A DNA stretch of 19,087 bases from Actinomycetota bacterium (GCA_019241805.1 JAFAWL010000330.1:1-19087), one strand, 5' to 3'. Positions 1-6,741 are shown, numbered from the stretch's first letter. The notes: generated by a model not told the origin, from the letters alone. Numbers and translations: made by a program.

Positions 1-713
1 GGGGCGCTGAAGTTGACGGTTAGACCGGGCACGGGCATTCCGGCCGCCGAGGTCACGGTGGCGGTGACGCTTGCGGAGCCGGAGGGGGCGATGGTGACGT
101 GATACGGCCCGGCGAGGTTCTGCGCCTGGTTCCACATCGCGTCGGCCGTCGCGCTCGACGATGGGGCGGTACCGAGGCAGGAGCGCAGGCTCGCGTCGCC
201 GGTGGCGGCCATGACCGCCTCGGCCGTCTCGGCGACCCGGGCCGGATCGGTCGAGGAACCCCACGTGCTGAGCAGGTACGCGACCGCGGCGATCTGACTG
301 GCGCTGCTCAGACCGGCGGTGCCCGGACCCACTGGGCCGCGGGTCTGGGCGCCGACCGAGGCCAGCGGCGGCGCCGCACCGTTGGCGGAGGTGATGGCGC
401 TGGTGAGATAGGCGGGACTGCCGCCGGAGCCGGTGTCCCACGCAGCCAGGGGCGCCGTCCCACCACCGGGCAGGCTGCAGATCTCGCCGGAAATGTAGGG
501 CCAGTTCTGGCTGCCCCACGTCTCGGCGCCGGCCGAGGGAACACCGACGCTGAAAGCGATGCCCGCCGTCAGAATTGCTATGCCCAGGGCAGCCAGCAGC
601 GCCGGCCCGCGACCGGCCCGACGCGTCAGGCGCACAGGCCAACCGAAGCGTGCGCGGGTAGCCGGCGGGTTACGGGCGAGCGAGCGGCGCTCCAACCGAT
701 CGGCAACGGACAC
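1..713 (-). CDS. Exported surface protein, 3' end beyond window
   Basis: The minus strand is open from a GTG at 713 to the left edge, giving 237 residues without a stop. The first 37 residues are basic (many Arg). A hydrophobic stretch follows at about 38-58 and a signal-peptidase-like VPSAGA|ETW site at about 63, so the product is probably exported. The mature part has two Cys (EICSLPG and LRSCLG), a region rich in Ala/Ser/Gly, and the motif QIAAVAYLLSTWG. It then passes into LAGPYHVTIAPSGSASVTAT, which looks like the start of an Ig-like beta domain. That layout is common in cell-wall surface proteins of actinobacteria, but I cannot name the family. It begins 22 bases after the stop of the 92-residue gene and probably shares its transcript. 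No clear Shine-Dalgarno precedes the GTG, so the start is uncertain. The missing C-terminus could hold a sorting signal. Confidence 0.7.
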   Translation of the reverse strand, partial: MSVADRLERRSLARNPPATRARFGWPVRLTRRAGRGPALLAALGIAILTAGIAFSVGVPSAGAETWGSQNWPYISGEICSLPGGGTAPLAAWDTGSGGSPAYLTSAITSANGAAPPLASVGAQTRGPVGPGTAGLSSASQIAAVAYLLSTWGSSTDPARVAETAEAVMAATGDASLRSCLGTAPSSSATADAMWNQAQNLAGPYHVTIAPSGSASVTATVTSAAGMPVPGLTVNFSA

Positions 714-735
714 ACCGTTCGATCGGCAGCACCGA

Positions 736-1014
736 TCAGGTAGTTGAGGACTCTTCGGTGCTCGAGCTGTCCTCAGGCGTATCGCGGGGGACGTTGCGGC
801 CGCGGCCGCCCAGCACCACCAAGAGGCCGACGAGCACGACCAGCACGACGATCACGCCGATCTCGACGACGGTCATGCTCGTGTCGGACAGCGCCCGCAG
901 GCGATACGACGACGCGATGACGCCCGCGCTCGCCGCCCCCATGCCGACCAACGACACGACCGCGGCCAGCGCCGCAGCGGTCGCGAGCATGGCGAAGCCA
1001 CGCCGCTTGTTCAT
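736..1014 (-). CDS. Small signal-peptide/membrane protein, 92 aa
   Basis: I chose the ATG at 1014 (MNKRRGFAMLATAAALAA) because a GGGGAAGG ribosome site lies about 10 bases upstream; the same frame is open further upstream without a good site. The protein has a basic N-terminus and a hydrophobic segment (residues 7-30) ending in GAASAG, which could be a signal peptide. About 20 polar residues follow, then a long Val/Leu/Ile segment (about 46-67), a short basic GGRGRN stretch and an acidic Ser/Thr/Glu tail. It is therefore either a two-pass membrane protein or a cleaved single-pass one. It precedes the exported surface protein by 22 bases, so a role in the cell envelope is likely, but no family is recognised. 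Confidence 0.7.
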   Translation of the reverse strand: MNKRRGFAMLATAAALAAVVSLVGMGAASAGVIASSYRLRALSDTSMTVVEIGVIVVLVVLVGLLVVLGGRGRNVPRDTPEDSSSTEESSTT

Positions 1015-1039
1015 CTGTTGCGGACCTTCCCCCGTGCGA

Positions 1040-1056
1040 GGCTCCGTGTCGGAGCC
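1040..1056 (-). promoter_or_regulatory. Hairpin in 5' leader of the 92-aa gene
   Basis: A perfect 7-bp inverted repeat (GGCTCCG / CGGAGCC, 3-base loop) lies between the probable promoter region and the ribosome site of the minus-strand gene starting at 1014. It could stabilise the leader or bind a regulator. It is too far upstream to cover the ribosome site directly. Confidence 0.35.
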
Positions 1057-1189
1057 CCTTAACATCAACTGTACACTATGAATGGTTTCCGAGACAAGCA
1101 TTGATTCGGCGAGGCGAACAGTCAATGAGCCCGTCAATCCCCGCAAAATGCGCGATACTCGTATTCGGCACGACGTCGGCGACGAGTCG

Positions 1190-1699
1190 TTACCCGCGGT
1201 TCTCCTCTATATAGGCCTGCGGGTCGCGATCCCGGGTGTCGATCCCGGAGCCGTGGGGATGGGCGGCGTAGAAGTCCACCCAGCGGGCGGCCAATGTTGC
1301 CCGGAGCTCGGCCGAGGCATGGTTTCGGAAGTCGGCCAGCCCTTCGTCCTCCTCTTCGCCCATGTGCTCGGTGTTCTCGTGCCGGGCGCGCCCGACCGCC
1401 TCCCACCACTCGTCGGTACCGATCTCGTGGCGGTTCGCGTCCGCGACCGCATCCCGGATCTTGTTGTGATCGCGGATGGCGTCGTCGGTCTCCTCGTCCG
1501 GGTCGTCGGCGCCGCGTTTGAGCAGCTCGGGGTAGAAGATCAGCTCCTCGGCTTCGGCGTGTGTGTCCAGTCGCGCCGCCAGCGGCCCCCAGACCTCGGC
1601 CAGCTCGGCCGATCCGCGGGCGTCGTCCAAGCGAGCGAACTGACGCCGGAACCAATCGTGATCGTCGAGTATCAATGAAGTGATATCCGCACCATCCAT
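1190..1699 (-). CDS. Hemerythrin HHE-domain protein, 169 aa
   Basis: This is a cytoplasmic four-helix-bundle protein of the hemerythrin HHE cation-binding family, which usually binds a di-iron centre and senses or handles O2, NO or reactive species. The expected ligands are visible: H14 (LDDHDW), H47 and E51 (DTHAEAEELIFYPEL), H78 (RDHNKIRD), and H107, H112 and E116 (RHENTEHMGEEED). After the bundle there is a tail, VDFYAAHPHGSGIDTRD, of no known role. Length is normal for the family. The ATG at 1699 directly follows a TAGGGTAGGGAC stretch, which is close for a ribosome site, so translation may be leaderless or weakly primed. It diverges from the SpoIIE phosphatase gene with 39 bases between the starts, so the two share a very compact promoter region. 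Confidence 0.9.
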   Translation of the reverse strand: MDGADITSLILDDHDWFRRQFARLDDARGSAELAEVWGPLAARLDTHAEAEELIFYPELLKRGADDPDEETDDAIRDHNKIRDAVADANRHEIGTDEWWEAVGRARHENTEHMGEEEDEGLADFRNHASAELRATLAARWVDFYAAHPHGSGIDTRDRDPQAYIEENRG

Positions 1700-1738
1700 G
1701 TCCCTACCCTAGGCTGGTCCGATGGCCGCGGGGCAAGG

Positions 1739-2821
1739 GTGAAGGACACCGCGCTGCGGCTCGCGAGGCGCGAATTGGTGCCGGCCTATCTGCTGCTGGC
1801 GGTGATCGTCGCCGATCAGCTGCTCGGCTCCGGGCGCTCCGCCTCGACCCTCGTGGTGATCGTTCCGCTGCTCGCCTCCACGCTGCTCGGTCCCTGGCTT
1901 ACCGCGGCGTACGGGGTGCTGGCGATTGTCGCGTGGCTCGTCCTCGGCTTCGTCGACGATCAGTTCTCCACCGCCTCCAGTCGTTCGGCCCAGTTGGTCC
2001 GGATCGGCGGCATCGTGCTCGGCGCGTTGATCGCCGTGGTCGCGGCCGAGTCGCGGCAGCGGCGTGAAAGCCTGCTCCACCGGGTCGAACGGGTGGCCGA
2101 GGTCGCCCAGCGAGCGATCCTCGCCGATCTACCCGAGCGAATCGGCCCCCTAGCGCTGGCCGCCCGGTACGAGAGTTCGGCTGAAGACGCGACCGTCGGC
2201 GGCGACTTCTACGCGGCTCACCCCACACCGTTCGGCACCCGGATCATGATCGGTGACGTGCGCGGCAACGGCTTGGACGCCGTGCGCCTGGCCGCAACCG
2301 TTCTCGGCGCGTTCTGGGAGCGAGCGGAGGAAGAAGCCGACCTGAGCCGACTGCTGGAGCGGCTGCACGCGTCTGTTCGTCGAGTGGCCGCCGACGGTGA
2401 CTTCGTCACCGCGCTCGTCGTCCAGATCGACGACCTCGGCGTCGCGACCGTCGTCAATGCGGGGCACGTGGCCCCGGTGCTGTTGCGCGCCGATGTCGCC
2501 ACACCGTTGTTGCCGGCCGCCATCCGACCGCCGCTCGGCTTGCCCGGCACGGCGGTGCCGGCAGTCGAGATGCTGAGCGCCGGCGACCGACTGTTGCTGT
2601 ACACCGACGGCGCGGCCGAGGCCCGTCGACCGGCGGACCGGGCATTTCGACCAGACGATGCGGTGACGGCCGACGCGCTGCCGGGCCGATCGGCCGCCGA
2701 CACCGTCGAGCGGGTGTTCGCCGCCCTGCTCGATTGGGCCGGCAATCGGCTCGGGGACGACGTCGCCGTCGTCGTCGTGCGCTACGAGCCCGGAACGAGC
2801 TCGGTGACTGTCGAGAATTGA
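1739..2821 (+). CDS. Membrane-anchored SpoIIE/PP2C-type Ser phosphatase
   Basis: The 360-residue protein starts at a GTG preceded by GGGGCAAGG. Four hydrophobic segments (about 13-29, 36-53, 54-71, 86-103) form an N-terminal membrane domain, and a short linker leads to a SpoIIE-type phosphatase domain at about 135-350. Its metal-binding motifs are intact: GGDFY (154-158), GDVRGNG (172-178), NAGH (240-243), LLLYTDG (285-291) and GDDVAVVVV (from 339). Members of this family (RsbU, RsbP, SpoIIE) dephosphorylate STAS-domain anti-sigma antagonists in partner-switching pathways. There is no PAS or GAF sensor, so any signal probably enters through the membrane domain. The STAS-like protein at 18635-19027 is a possible but distant partner. 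No kinase is present in the window. Confidence 0.92.
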   Translation: MKDTALRLARRELVPAYLLLAVIVADQLLGSGRSASTLVVIVPLLASTLLGPWLTAAYGVLAIVAWLVLGFVDDQFSTASSRSAQLVRIGGIVLGALIAVVAAESRQRRESLLHRVERVAEVAQRAILADLPERIGPLALAARYESSAEDATVGGDFYAAHPTPFGTRIMIGDVRGNGLDAVRLAATVLGAFWERAEEEADLSRLLERLHASVRRVAADGDFVTALVVQIDDLGVATVVNAGHVAPVLLRADVATPLLPAAIRPPLGLPGTAVPAVEMLSAGDRLLLYTDGAAEARRPADRAFRPDDAVTADALPGRSAADTVERVFAALLDWAGNRLGDDVAVVVVRYEPGTSSVTVEN

Positions 2822-2841
2822 TCCGTCACCTTCCGCACGGT

Positions 2842-2858
2842 CGCTCGTTGATCGAGCG
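2842..2858 (+). promoter_or_regulatory. Short hairpin upstream of gene at 2880
   Basis: CGCTCG and CGAGCG form a 6-bp perfect stem with the loop TTGAT, just downstream of the phosphatase stop and immediately before the GGGGGGAAGGA ribosome site of the next gene. It could be a weak terminator or a leader structure. Confidence 0.3.
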
Positions 2859-2879
2859 TACGGGGGGGAAGGATCGATC

Positions 2880-3941
2880 GTGCTTACACGTCGCGCAGCG
2901 CAAACGGCGCCGCGCGGGAAGTTCTCGGAACTCCCCGCGCCGGGCGTCGCGTCGGCTGTGCCGGTAGTCGGGCCATTCGATCCACCCGGCCAGTCGTTCG
3001 CGACTCGACGAATCCTGCGCCGCCTGCTGCTGCTTGCCGGCGGCATCCTGTTGGCCTGGGTGGTCGGGTCGTTGCTGCACGGTCAAAGTGCCCGAGCGGA
3101 CACCGTGCCGCCCGCACCGCGGGCCACCGCTCATCCGGCCTCGACCGCACTGCTCGTCGCCGTCACAGACGTTGTCGACCAATCCGCTCATGGTGTCGGC
3201 GTGCAGGTTGCACCGACCGTGAATCCCTTTATTCCACCGGCACATTCTTCGATCGCGCCGAGCAAGTCCGACACCGCGTCGGCGCCGCGCGCGGCCGGCG
3301 CGAAGGCGACGACCCAGTCATCGACGCAGCCGGCACCGGCGAGTGCTCCGGCACCGTCGGCCTCAGCCGCGGAGCCGACCCCGAAGGTCCACGGCATCCT
3401 TACGCCGGTGTTGCAGGTAGTCGCGACGACCGTCGGTGACTCGCTCCGGATGGCCGACGAACTCGCCGTGCCGCCGCTCGTCGACGCAGTCCTCACGCCG
3501 GTGCTCGACGAGCTGCGGGGCACCCTCGCCCCGGTGGTGGGGCCCCTGGGCGATCAGCTGGATTCCTCGGCCGGGGCGCCGACGACCTCGAGCGCGTCGC
3601 AGCTCAGTGTCCCGATCAACCTGCTCGCGATCGCCGGGCCGGCTGTCCACGACGGGCCCGGCCGGCTGGCCGCCGTCGGCGGTGCCGCTCCCGCGCCGGC
3701 CGAGGACCTCGCGGCAGCTCGTAAGCCGTCGCCCCCCGCCGTTCCGACGCTGCCGGTACCGGCGCCGAGCATCCCGGCTGCTCCGGCGCCGGTACCGGCC
3801 GGCACCGAACTACCGTTGCCATTCGGTATCCAGAACGCCACGGAGGCTTTGACGTCCTCCCGCGGTTTCGCCGCCGCCTGGCCGTCGTTGACCGCTCCCG
3901 CCGGAGCGATGGGCGACGAGCCGGCTTTCGCTCCGGACTAG
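2880..3941 (+). CDS. Exported Pro/Ala-rich protein, 353 aa
   Basis: Translation starts at a GTG six bases after a strong GGGGGGAAGGA site. A long, polar N-region (about 45 residues) precedes a hydrophobic segment, RRLLLLAGGILLAWVVGSLL, and an SARA|DTV cleavage-like site near residue 74, so export is likely. The mature protein has no Cys and is dominated by Ala, Pro, Ser and Val. A central part (about 165-230) is more ordered, with recurring short motifs such as ILTPVLQVV and VLTPVLDEL. The end is a proline-rich low-complexity region. There is no C-terminal LPxTG or LAxTG signal and no second membrane helix, so the protein is either released or held non-covalently. It lies 114 bases upstream of the chaplin-like gene in the same direction, which suggests a shared role at the cell surface. 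The family is not recognised. Confidence 0.8.
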   Translation: MLTRRAAQTAPRGKFSELPAPGVASAVPVVGPFDPPGQSFATRRILRRLLLLAGGILLAWVVGSLLHGQSARADTVPPAPRATAHPASTALLVAVTDVVDQSAHGVGVQVAPTVNPFIPPAHSSIAPSKSDTASAPRAAGAKATTQSSTQPAPASAPAPSASAAEPTPKVHGILTPVLQVVATTVGDSLRMADELAVPPLVDAVLTPVLDELRGTLAPVVGPLGDQLDSSAGAPTTSSASQLSVPINLLAIAGPAVHDGPGRLAAVGGAAPAPAEDLAAARKPSPPAVPTLPVPAPSIPAAPAPVPAGTELPLPFGIQNATEALTSSRGFAAAWPSLTAPAGAMGDEPAFAPD

Positions 3942-3952
3942 GTGGATCCCGC

Positions 3953-3969
3953 GCCGATTCCTCATCGGC
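3953..3969 (+). terminator. Weak hairpin between the two surface genes
   Basis: GCCGAT and ATCGGC form a 6-bp stem with a 5-base loop 11 bases after the stop of the Pro/Ala-rich gene. There is no T-tract. It may separate that gene from the chaplin-like gene or reduce read-through. Confidence 0.3.
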
Positions 3970-4055
3970 TAAGGCTTCCCCGGCGCCGTCGCGCTACGAG
4001 CAATCACTCGATCGTTTGACGGCCGCTTCCCACCTCAGTCAAGGAGAACCCCCGA

Positions 4056-5741
4056 ATGAATCACTGGCTCAAGCGCGGTTTGCAAGGCGCGCTGCTGGTC
4101 GGTGGAATGTGGGTCGTCGGTCAAGGCATCGCCTCGGCCGACACGTCGCCCGCCTCCGCCGCCAGCGCTCTCGGGACGGGGCTGCAGATACCGATCGCTG
4201 CGCCCGTCAACATCAGTAACAACGCCATCTCGATCGGCGGCACCAGCGTCGTCTCTACACCGGCGACCTCGGACTCCGGGTCCACGGCCTCGACCGCCGC
4301 CGGTTCCGGCGTTGACGCGGCGGTGGCCGCGCCGGTCTCGGTTACCGGTAACTCGATCGCGATCCTGGGTTCGGCGTCGGCCCCGGCAACGTCGGGTTCC
4401 GGTTCGTCCGGGCCGTCGGCGTCCTCGTCCGGTTCCGGCGTAGACGCGGCGGCGGCCGCGCCGGTCTCGGTGACCGGTAATTCGATCGCGATTCTTGGTT
4501 CCTCGTCGGCCCCGGCGGCATCGGAATCGGCGTCGGGTTCTGGTTCATCCGGGGCTTCGACATCCGCAGCCGGCGCGGGCGAGGGAGTCTCGCTCGCCGC
4601 GGCAGCTCCGATCACCGTGTGCGGTAACTCGGTCTCCGTCCTCGGCGTGGCGTCCTCGTCGTGCGCAGGCGATGAGCTGCCAGCGCCGGTCACCTCGTCG
4701 GCCTCCGGTAATGGTCTGACCGGTGCGGTTACCTTGCCGATCACCGCGTGTGGAAATTCCGTCGGTCTGCTCGGTGATTCGGCGGCCTCGTGCGCGGGCG
4801 CGGCCGCGACGCCGGCCGGTGCTGGTTCTGCGACGGACGATTCCGGGTCCAGGGGGCTCGCAATCGACCTACCGGTGACCGTGTGCGGCAACGGCGTAGG
4901 CCTGCTCGGTGATTCGGCGGCCGGATGCGTTCCGGCCGGTTCGTCCGAGGCCGGTTCGTCCGAGGCCGGTCCGGCCGCTGGCACGACCGAGGCGGGTGCG
5001 GGGCCCGATTCGGGTATCGACGTGACCGCTCCCGTGACGGTGTGTGGCAATGCCGTTGGTAGTGCCGCTGCGGGATGCGTCACGCCGGCTCCGGCCTCGA
5101 CCGCTACGAACGGCTCGGCCACCGGGAGCTCGGCCACCGGGAGCTCGGCGACCACCACAGGTTCCGGGCCGGCCGTAGCAGTTACGGCTCCGGTGACCGC
5201 CTGTGGCAACGGAATCGGCCTGCTCGGTGACGCGACGGCCGGCTGCGCTGCGGCCGGATCGACCAGCACTAGGACCGACGCCGGCGCCGGAACGGGCACC
5301 GACACAGGTACCGGGACCGGCACCGGGATCGCGATTCCGGTGATCGTGTGCGGCAACGCGGTCGGTTCGGCCGGTGCCGCTTGCGACCCGGCGACTGATC
5401 CCCGGACGGGCACCGTCGATGTCCCCGTGACCGTGTGCGGCAACGTTGCCGGCTTGCTCGGTAGCGCCGACTCCACGTGCGGTGCGACGACGCCCATCAG
5501 CACTCAGTCCGGCAGTGGCGACGACTCCTCGTCGACCTCGACCACGCCGTCGACTCCCGTGATCGGGACGCAGGCGACTGGGAATGCCGTGGCGGCGCTG
5601 GCGGCCGTTGACGTGCCGCTGGCCTTCACGGGAGCGGCCGCCGAGCAGCTCATGCTCATCGCGCTTCTGGCGCTGCTGGTCGGTCTGGGTCTGCTGGTGG
5701 CCGGTCGGCGCCGGTCACGACACGAAGCGACGACCATGTGA
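4056..5741 (+). CDS. Long chaplin-like repeat protein with LAFTG sorting signal
   Basis: The ATG follows an AAGGAGA ribosome site at good spacing. A signal peptide (MNHWLKRGLQ, hydrophobic stretch, IASA|DTS near residue 28) leads into ten chaplin-like repeats at about residues 42-67, 85-110, 128-153, 177-203, 220-246, 267-291, 320-341, 373-397, 424-443 and 453-475. Each has a short hydrophobic beta stretch ending in a Gly-Asn (or Asn-Asn) core, for example PVTVCGNGVGLLGDSAAGC. Repeats 1-3 lack cysteine; repeats 4-10 each hold one Cys pair. The linkers are rich in Ser, Gly, Ala and Thr. The C-terminus is a classic wall-sorting signal: LAFTG (522-526), a hydrophobic helix (about 531-549) and RRRSRH. 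LAxTG signals are known substrates of class E sortases. Classical long chaplins (ChpA-C) have two chaplin domains before such a signal, so this one is much enlarged. The inferred role is a wall-anchored, amyloid-prone, surface-active protein. No sortase gene is in the window. Confidence 0.88.
   Translation: MNHWLKRGLQGALLVGGMWVVGQGIASADTSPASAASALGTGLQIPIAAPVNISNNAISIGGTSVVSTPATSDSGSTASTAAGSGVDAAVAAPVSVTGNSIAILGSASAPATSGSGSSGPSASSSGSGVDAAAAAPVSVTGNSIAILGSSSAPAASESASGSGSSGASTSAAGAGEGVSLAAAAPITVCGNSVSVLGVASSSCAGDELPAPVTSSASGNGLTGAVTLPITACGNSVGLLGDSAASCAGAAATPAGAGSATDDSGSRGLAIDLPVTVCGNGVGLLGDSAAGCVPAGSSEAGSSEAGPAAGTTEAGAGPDSGIDVTAPVTVCGNAVGSAAAGCVTPAPASTATNGSATGSSATGSSATTTGSGPAVAVTAPVTACGNGIGLLGDATAGCAAAGSTSTRTDAGAGTGTDTGTGTGTGIAIPVIVCGNAVGSAGAACDPATDPRTGTVDVPVTVCGNVAGLLGSADSTCGATTPISTQSGSGDDSSSTSTTPSTPVIGTQATGNAVAALAAVDVPLAFTGAAAEQLMLIALLALLVGLGLLVAGRRRSRHEATTM
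4308..4565 (+). repeat. Recent 129-bp tandem duplication (repeats 2 and 3)
   Basis: Units 4308-4436 and 4437-4565 are nearly identical in their first two thirds at DNA level. Both code GVDAAxAAPVSVTGNSIAIL, with mostly silent differences (for example ACCGGTAACTCG against ACCGGTAATTCG). They are the closest pair in the array and probably the latest expansion. Confidence 0.8.
4936..4965 (+). repeat. 15-bp tandem repeat in linker
   Basis: CCGGTTCGTCCGAGG occurs twice in tandem, coding two copies of AGSSE in the linker after repeat 6. The in-frame unit length suggests linker growth by slippage. Confidence 0.85.
5113..5142 (+). repeat. 15-bp tandem repeat in linker
   Basis: GCTCGGCCACCGGGA occurs twice in tandem and is followed by a third, partial copy. 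It codes the linker motif SATGS before repeat 8. Again the unit is a multiple of three. Confidence 0.85.
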
Positions 5742-5753
5742 GCACGCGGCGCA

Positions 5754-5784
5754 GGCGTCGCCCCGAGTGAATCGGGGCGACGCC
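5754..5784. terminator. Bidirectional hairpin between convergent genes
   Basis: A perfect 13-bp stem (GGCGTCGCCCCGA / TCGGGGCGACGCC) with a 5-base GTGAA loop starts 13 bases after the chaplin-like stop and lies 17 bases beyond the stop of the convergent membrane gene. There is no T-tract, as is usual for high-GC actinobacterial terminators. It is placed to serve both transcripts. Confidence 0.85.
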
Positions 5785-5801
5785 CGCAACGTCGGCCGCC
5801 G

Positions 5802-6194
5802 TCAGTTGACCGGCGAAGCGCGCCAGGGTCTGGTCGGCGCGTCAGTCGGCACAGTCGTGCGCACCGGTGTCGACGCGCTGATCGTCGGGAGCAGCGTCGA
5901 GGAGGCCGACGACACCGACGCCGGATCGCGCTTCGGTTCGGGCGTCGAAACCGTGGCGGCCGGCCCGGCCGGCGGCACCGCCGGGTGGCCGCGGGCCGCG
6001 CCGCGACCGACCATGTAGACGATCATCGCGATGGCGATGACGATCCCCGCGGCGAGCACGGGTGCGAATGCCTGCGTAGGACGGGCGCGTTTGGAGGCAG
6101 CCTCGGCCCGAATCGCTTCGGGCGAGACAAAGGTGTGAACGCTGTCGGCCCGGCTATGCAACGTCCGAGTGACCAGCAGTTCCAGGTCGTTCAT
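5802..6194 (-). CDS. Single-pass membrane protein next to ECF sigma factor
   Basis: I chose the ATG at 6194 (MNDLELLVTRTL) because GGAGG lies seven bases upstream; the frame is open for 12 more codons without a good site. The 130-residue protein has a charged N-terminal part of about 43 residues (presumably cytoplasmic), one helix at about 44-63 (FAPVLAAGIVIAIAMIVYMV) and a Pro/Ser/Thr/Ala-rich tail (presumably outside). It follows the sigma factor by 16 bases, a classic place for an anti-sigma factor. The cytoplasmic part is short for a standard anti-sigma domain and has no zinc motif, so it may be a minimal regulator or simply a co-expressed membrane protein. Confidence 0.82.
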   Translation of the reverse strand: MNDLELLVTRTLHSRADSVHTFVSPEAIRAEAASKRARPTQAFAPVLAAGIVIAIAMIVYMVGRGAARGHPAVPPAGPAATVSTPEPKRDPASVSSASSTLLPTISASTPVRTTVPTDAPTRPWRASPVN

Positions 6195-6210
6195 GCGGTC
6201 GCCTCCATGA

Positions 6211-6741
6211 TCATCTCCGCACGCACGCACGCACGCGACCGAGGCCGCGACTGATCAGCGAACGGACCGTGGCCAGCCGGCAGCCGAGCAACGCGGCGAT
6301 GGTTTCATCGTCCGCGTCGTCGTAGTAATGCAAGACGATGGCCGCCCGCTGACGGGCGGGCAGCGCGCTGATGGTCGACCAGATTCGCTGATCGGCTTCG
6401 TGCTCGTCCGCGGTGGGTGTCGGCCGGTCGGGCAGATGCTCCGCTGGCACGGGTCGGATATTCCGCGTGGACCAGCGTCGGCGCCACGAGATCACATCAT
6501 TGACGACGGCTCGGCGGACGTAGGCGTCGGCATCACCCGCGGTGGCCAAGACGCGATCCCAGCGTGGATACAGTCGAATGAGCACCTCCTGCACGACGTC
6601 CTCCGCGTCGACGCGCGAGCCCGTCAACAAGGTGGCGTAGCGGACGAGCGGGGTGCGCCGATCGAGCACGTACGAGTCGAAGGACGCTGCTCGCGAGCTG
6701 ATCGGCCGCTCCCGGGTGTGCCTGATCAACGCCTCAGTCAC
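6211..6741 (-). CDS. ECF RNA polymerase sigma factor (SigE-like family)
   Basis: The protein has 176 residues from a GTG at 6741. Region 2 spans about 20-90, with the core-binding and -10 recognition features FDSYVLDRRTPLVRYATLLT, GSRVDAEDVVQEVLIRLYPR and DADAYVRRAVVNDVISWRRR. Region 4 spans about 118-172, with ISALPARQRAAIVLHYYDD and the helix-turn-helix DDETIAALLGCRLATVRSLI. This pattern fits the SigE-like ECF group abundant in actinobacteria. The GTG overlaps the stop of the upstream exported-protein gene by eight bases, so translation is probably coupled. The frame stays open far upstream, but that part is Pro/Arg-rich shadow of the other gene. The last codons run through a four-base tandem repeat. 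Confidence 0.92.
   Translation of the reverse strand: MTEALIRHTRERPISSRAASFDSYVLDRRTPLVRYATLLTGSRVDAEDVVQEVLIRLYPRWDRVLATAGDADAYVRRAVVNDVISWRRRWSTRNIRPVPAEHLPDRPTPTADEHEADQRIWSTISALPARQRAAIVLHYYDDADDETIAALLGCRLATVRSLISRGLGRVRACVRR
6219..6238. repeat. Tetranucleotide tandem repeat (CGCA)4
   Basis: Four copies of CGCA followed by CGCG lie in the last codons of the sigma-factor gene, coding RVRACVR on the minus strand. Gain or loss of one unit would shift the frame and replace the last few residues and the stop of the sigma factor. Confidence 0.9.

Larger units (their letters stand above)
4179..5480 (+). repeat. Ten diverged chaplin-like repeat units
   Basis: This region codes the ten repeats of the chaplin-like protein. 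The hydrophobic core of about 20-27 residues is conserved; the linkers vary in length and are low-complexity. Cys-Cys distance is 14 residues in repeats 4, 5, 6, 8 and 10 and 11 residues in repeats 7 and 9, which lack the LLGD step. A degenerate eleventh unit (TGNAVAALAAVDVPL) may lead into the sorting signal. Confidence 0.85.

Noticed and set aside
99..743. 214-codon plus-strand frame at the left edge
   Set aside because: It is Arg/Gly-rich shadow sequence opposite the exported-protein gene, whose minus frame has a clear signal peptide and protein-like composition.
1082..1678. 198-codon plus-strand frame
   Set aside because: It lies opposite the hemerythrin gene, whose metal ligands are intact in the minus frame.
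2150..3046. 298-codon minus-strand frame
   Set aside because: It is antisense to the SpoIIE phosphatase and to the signal-peptide part of the next gene; composition is Arg/Gly/Asp-rich with no motif.
4121..5503. 460-codon antisense open frame inside the chaplin-like gene (minus strand)
   Set aside because: It mirrors the repeats of the sense gene (PHTVTG-type echoes), has no good start site or domain, and the lack of stops follows from the repetitive GC-rich sense sequence. The sense frame has signal peptide, sorting signal and ribosome site.
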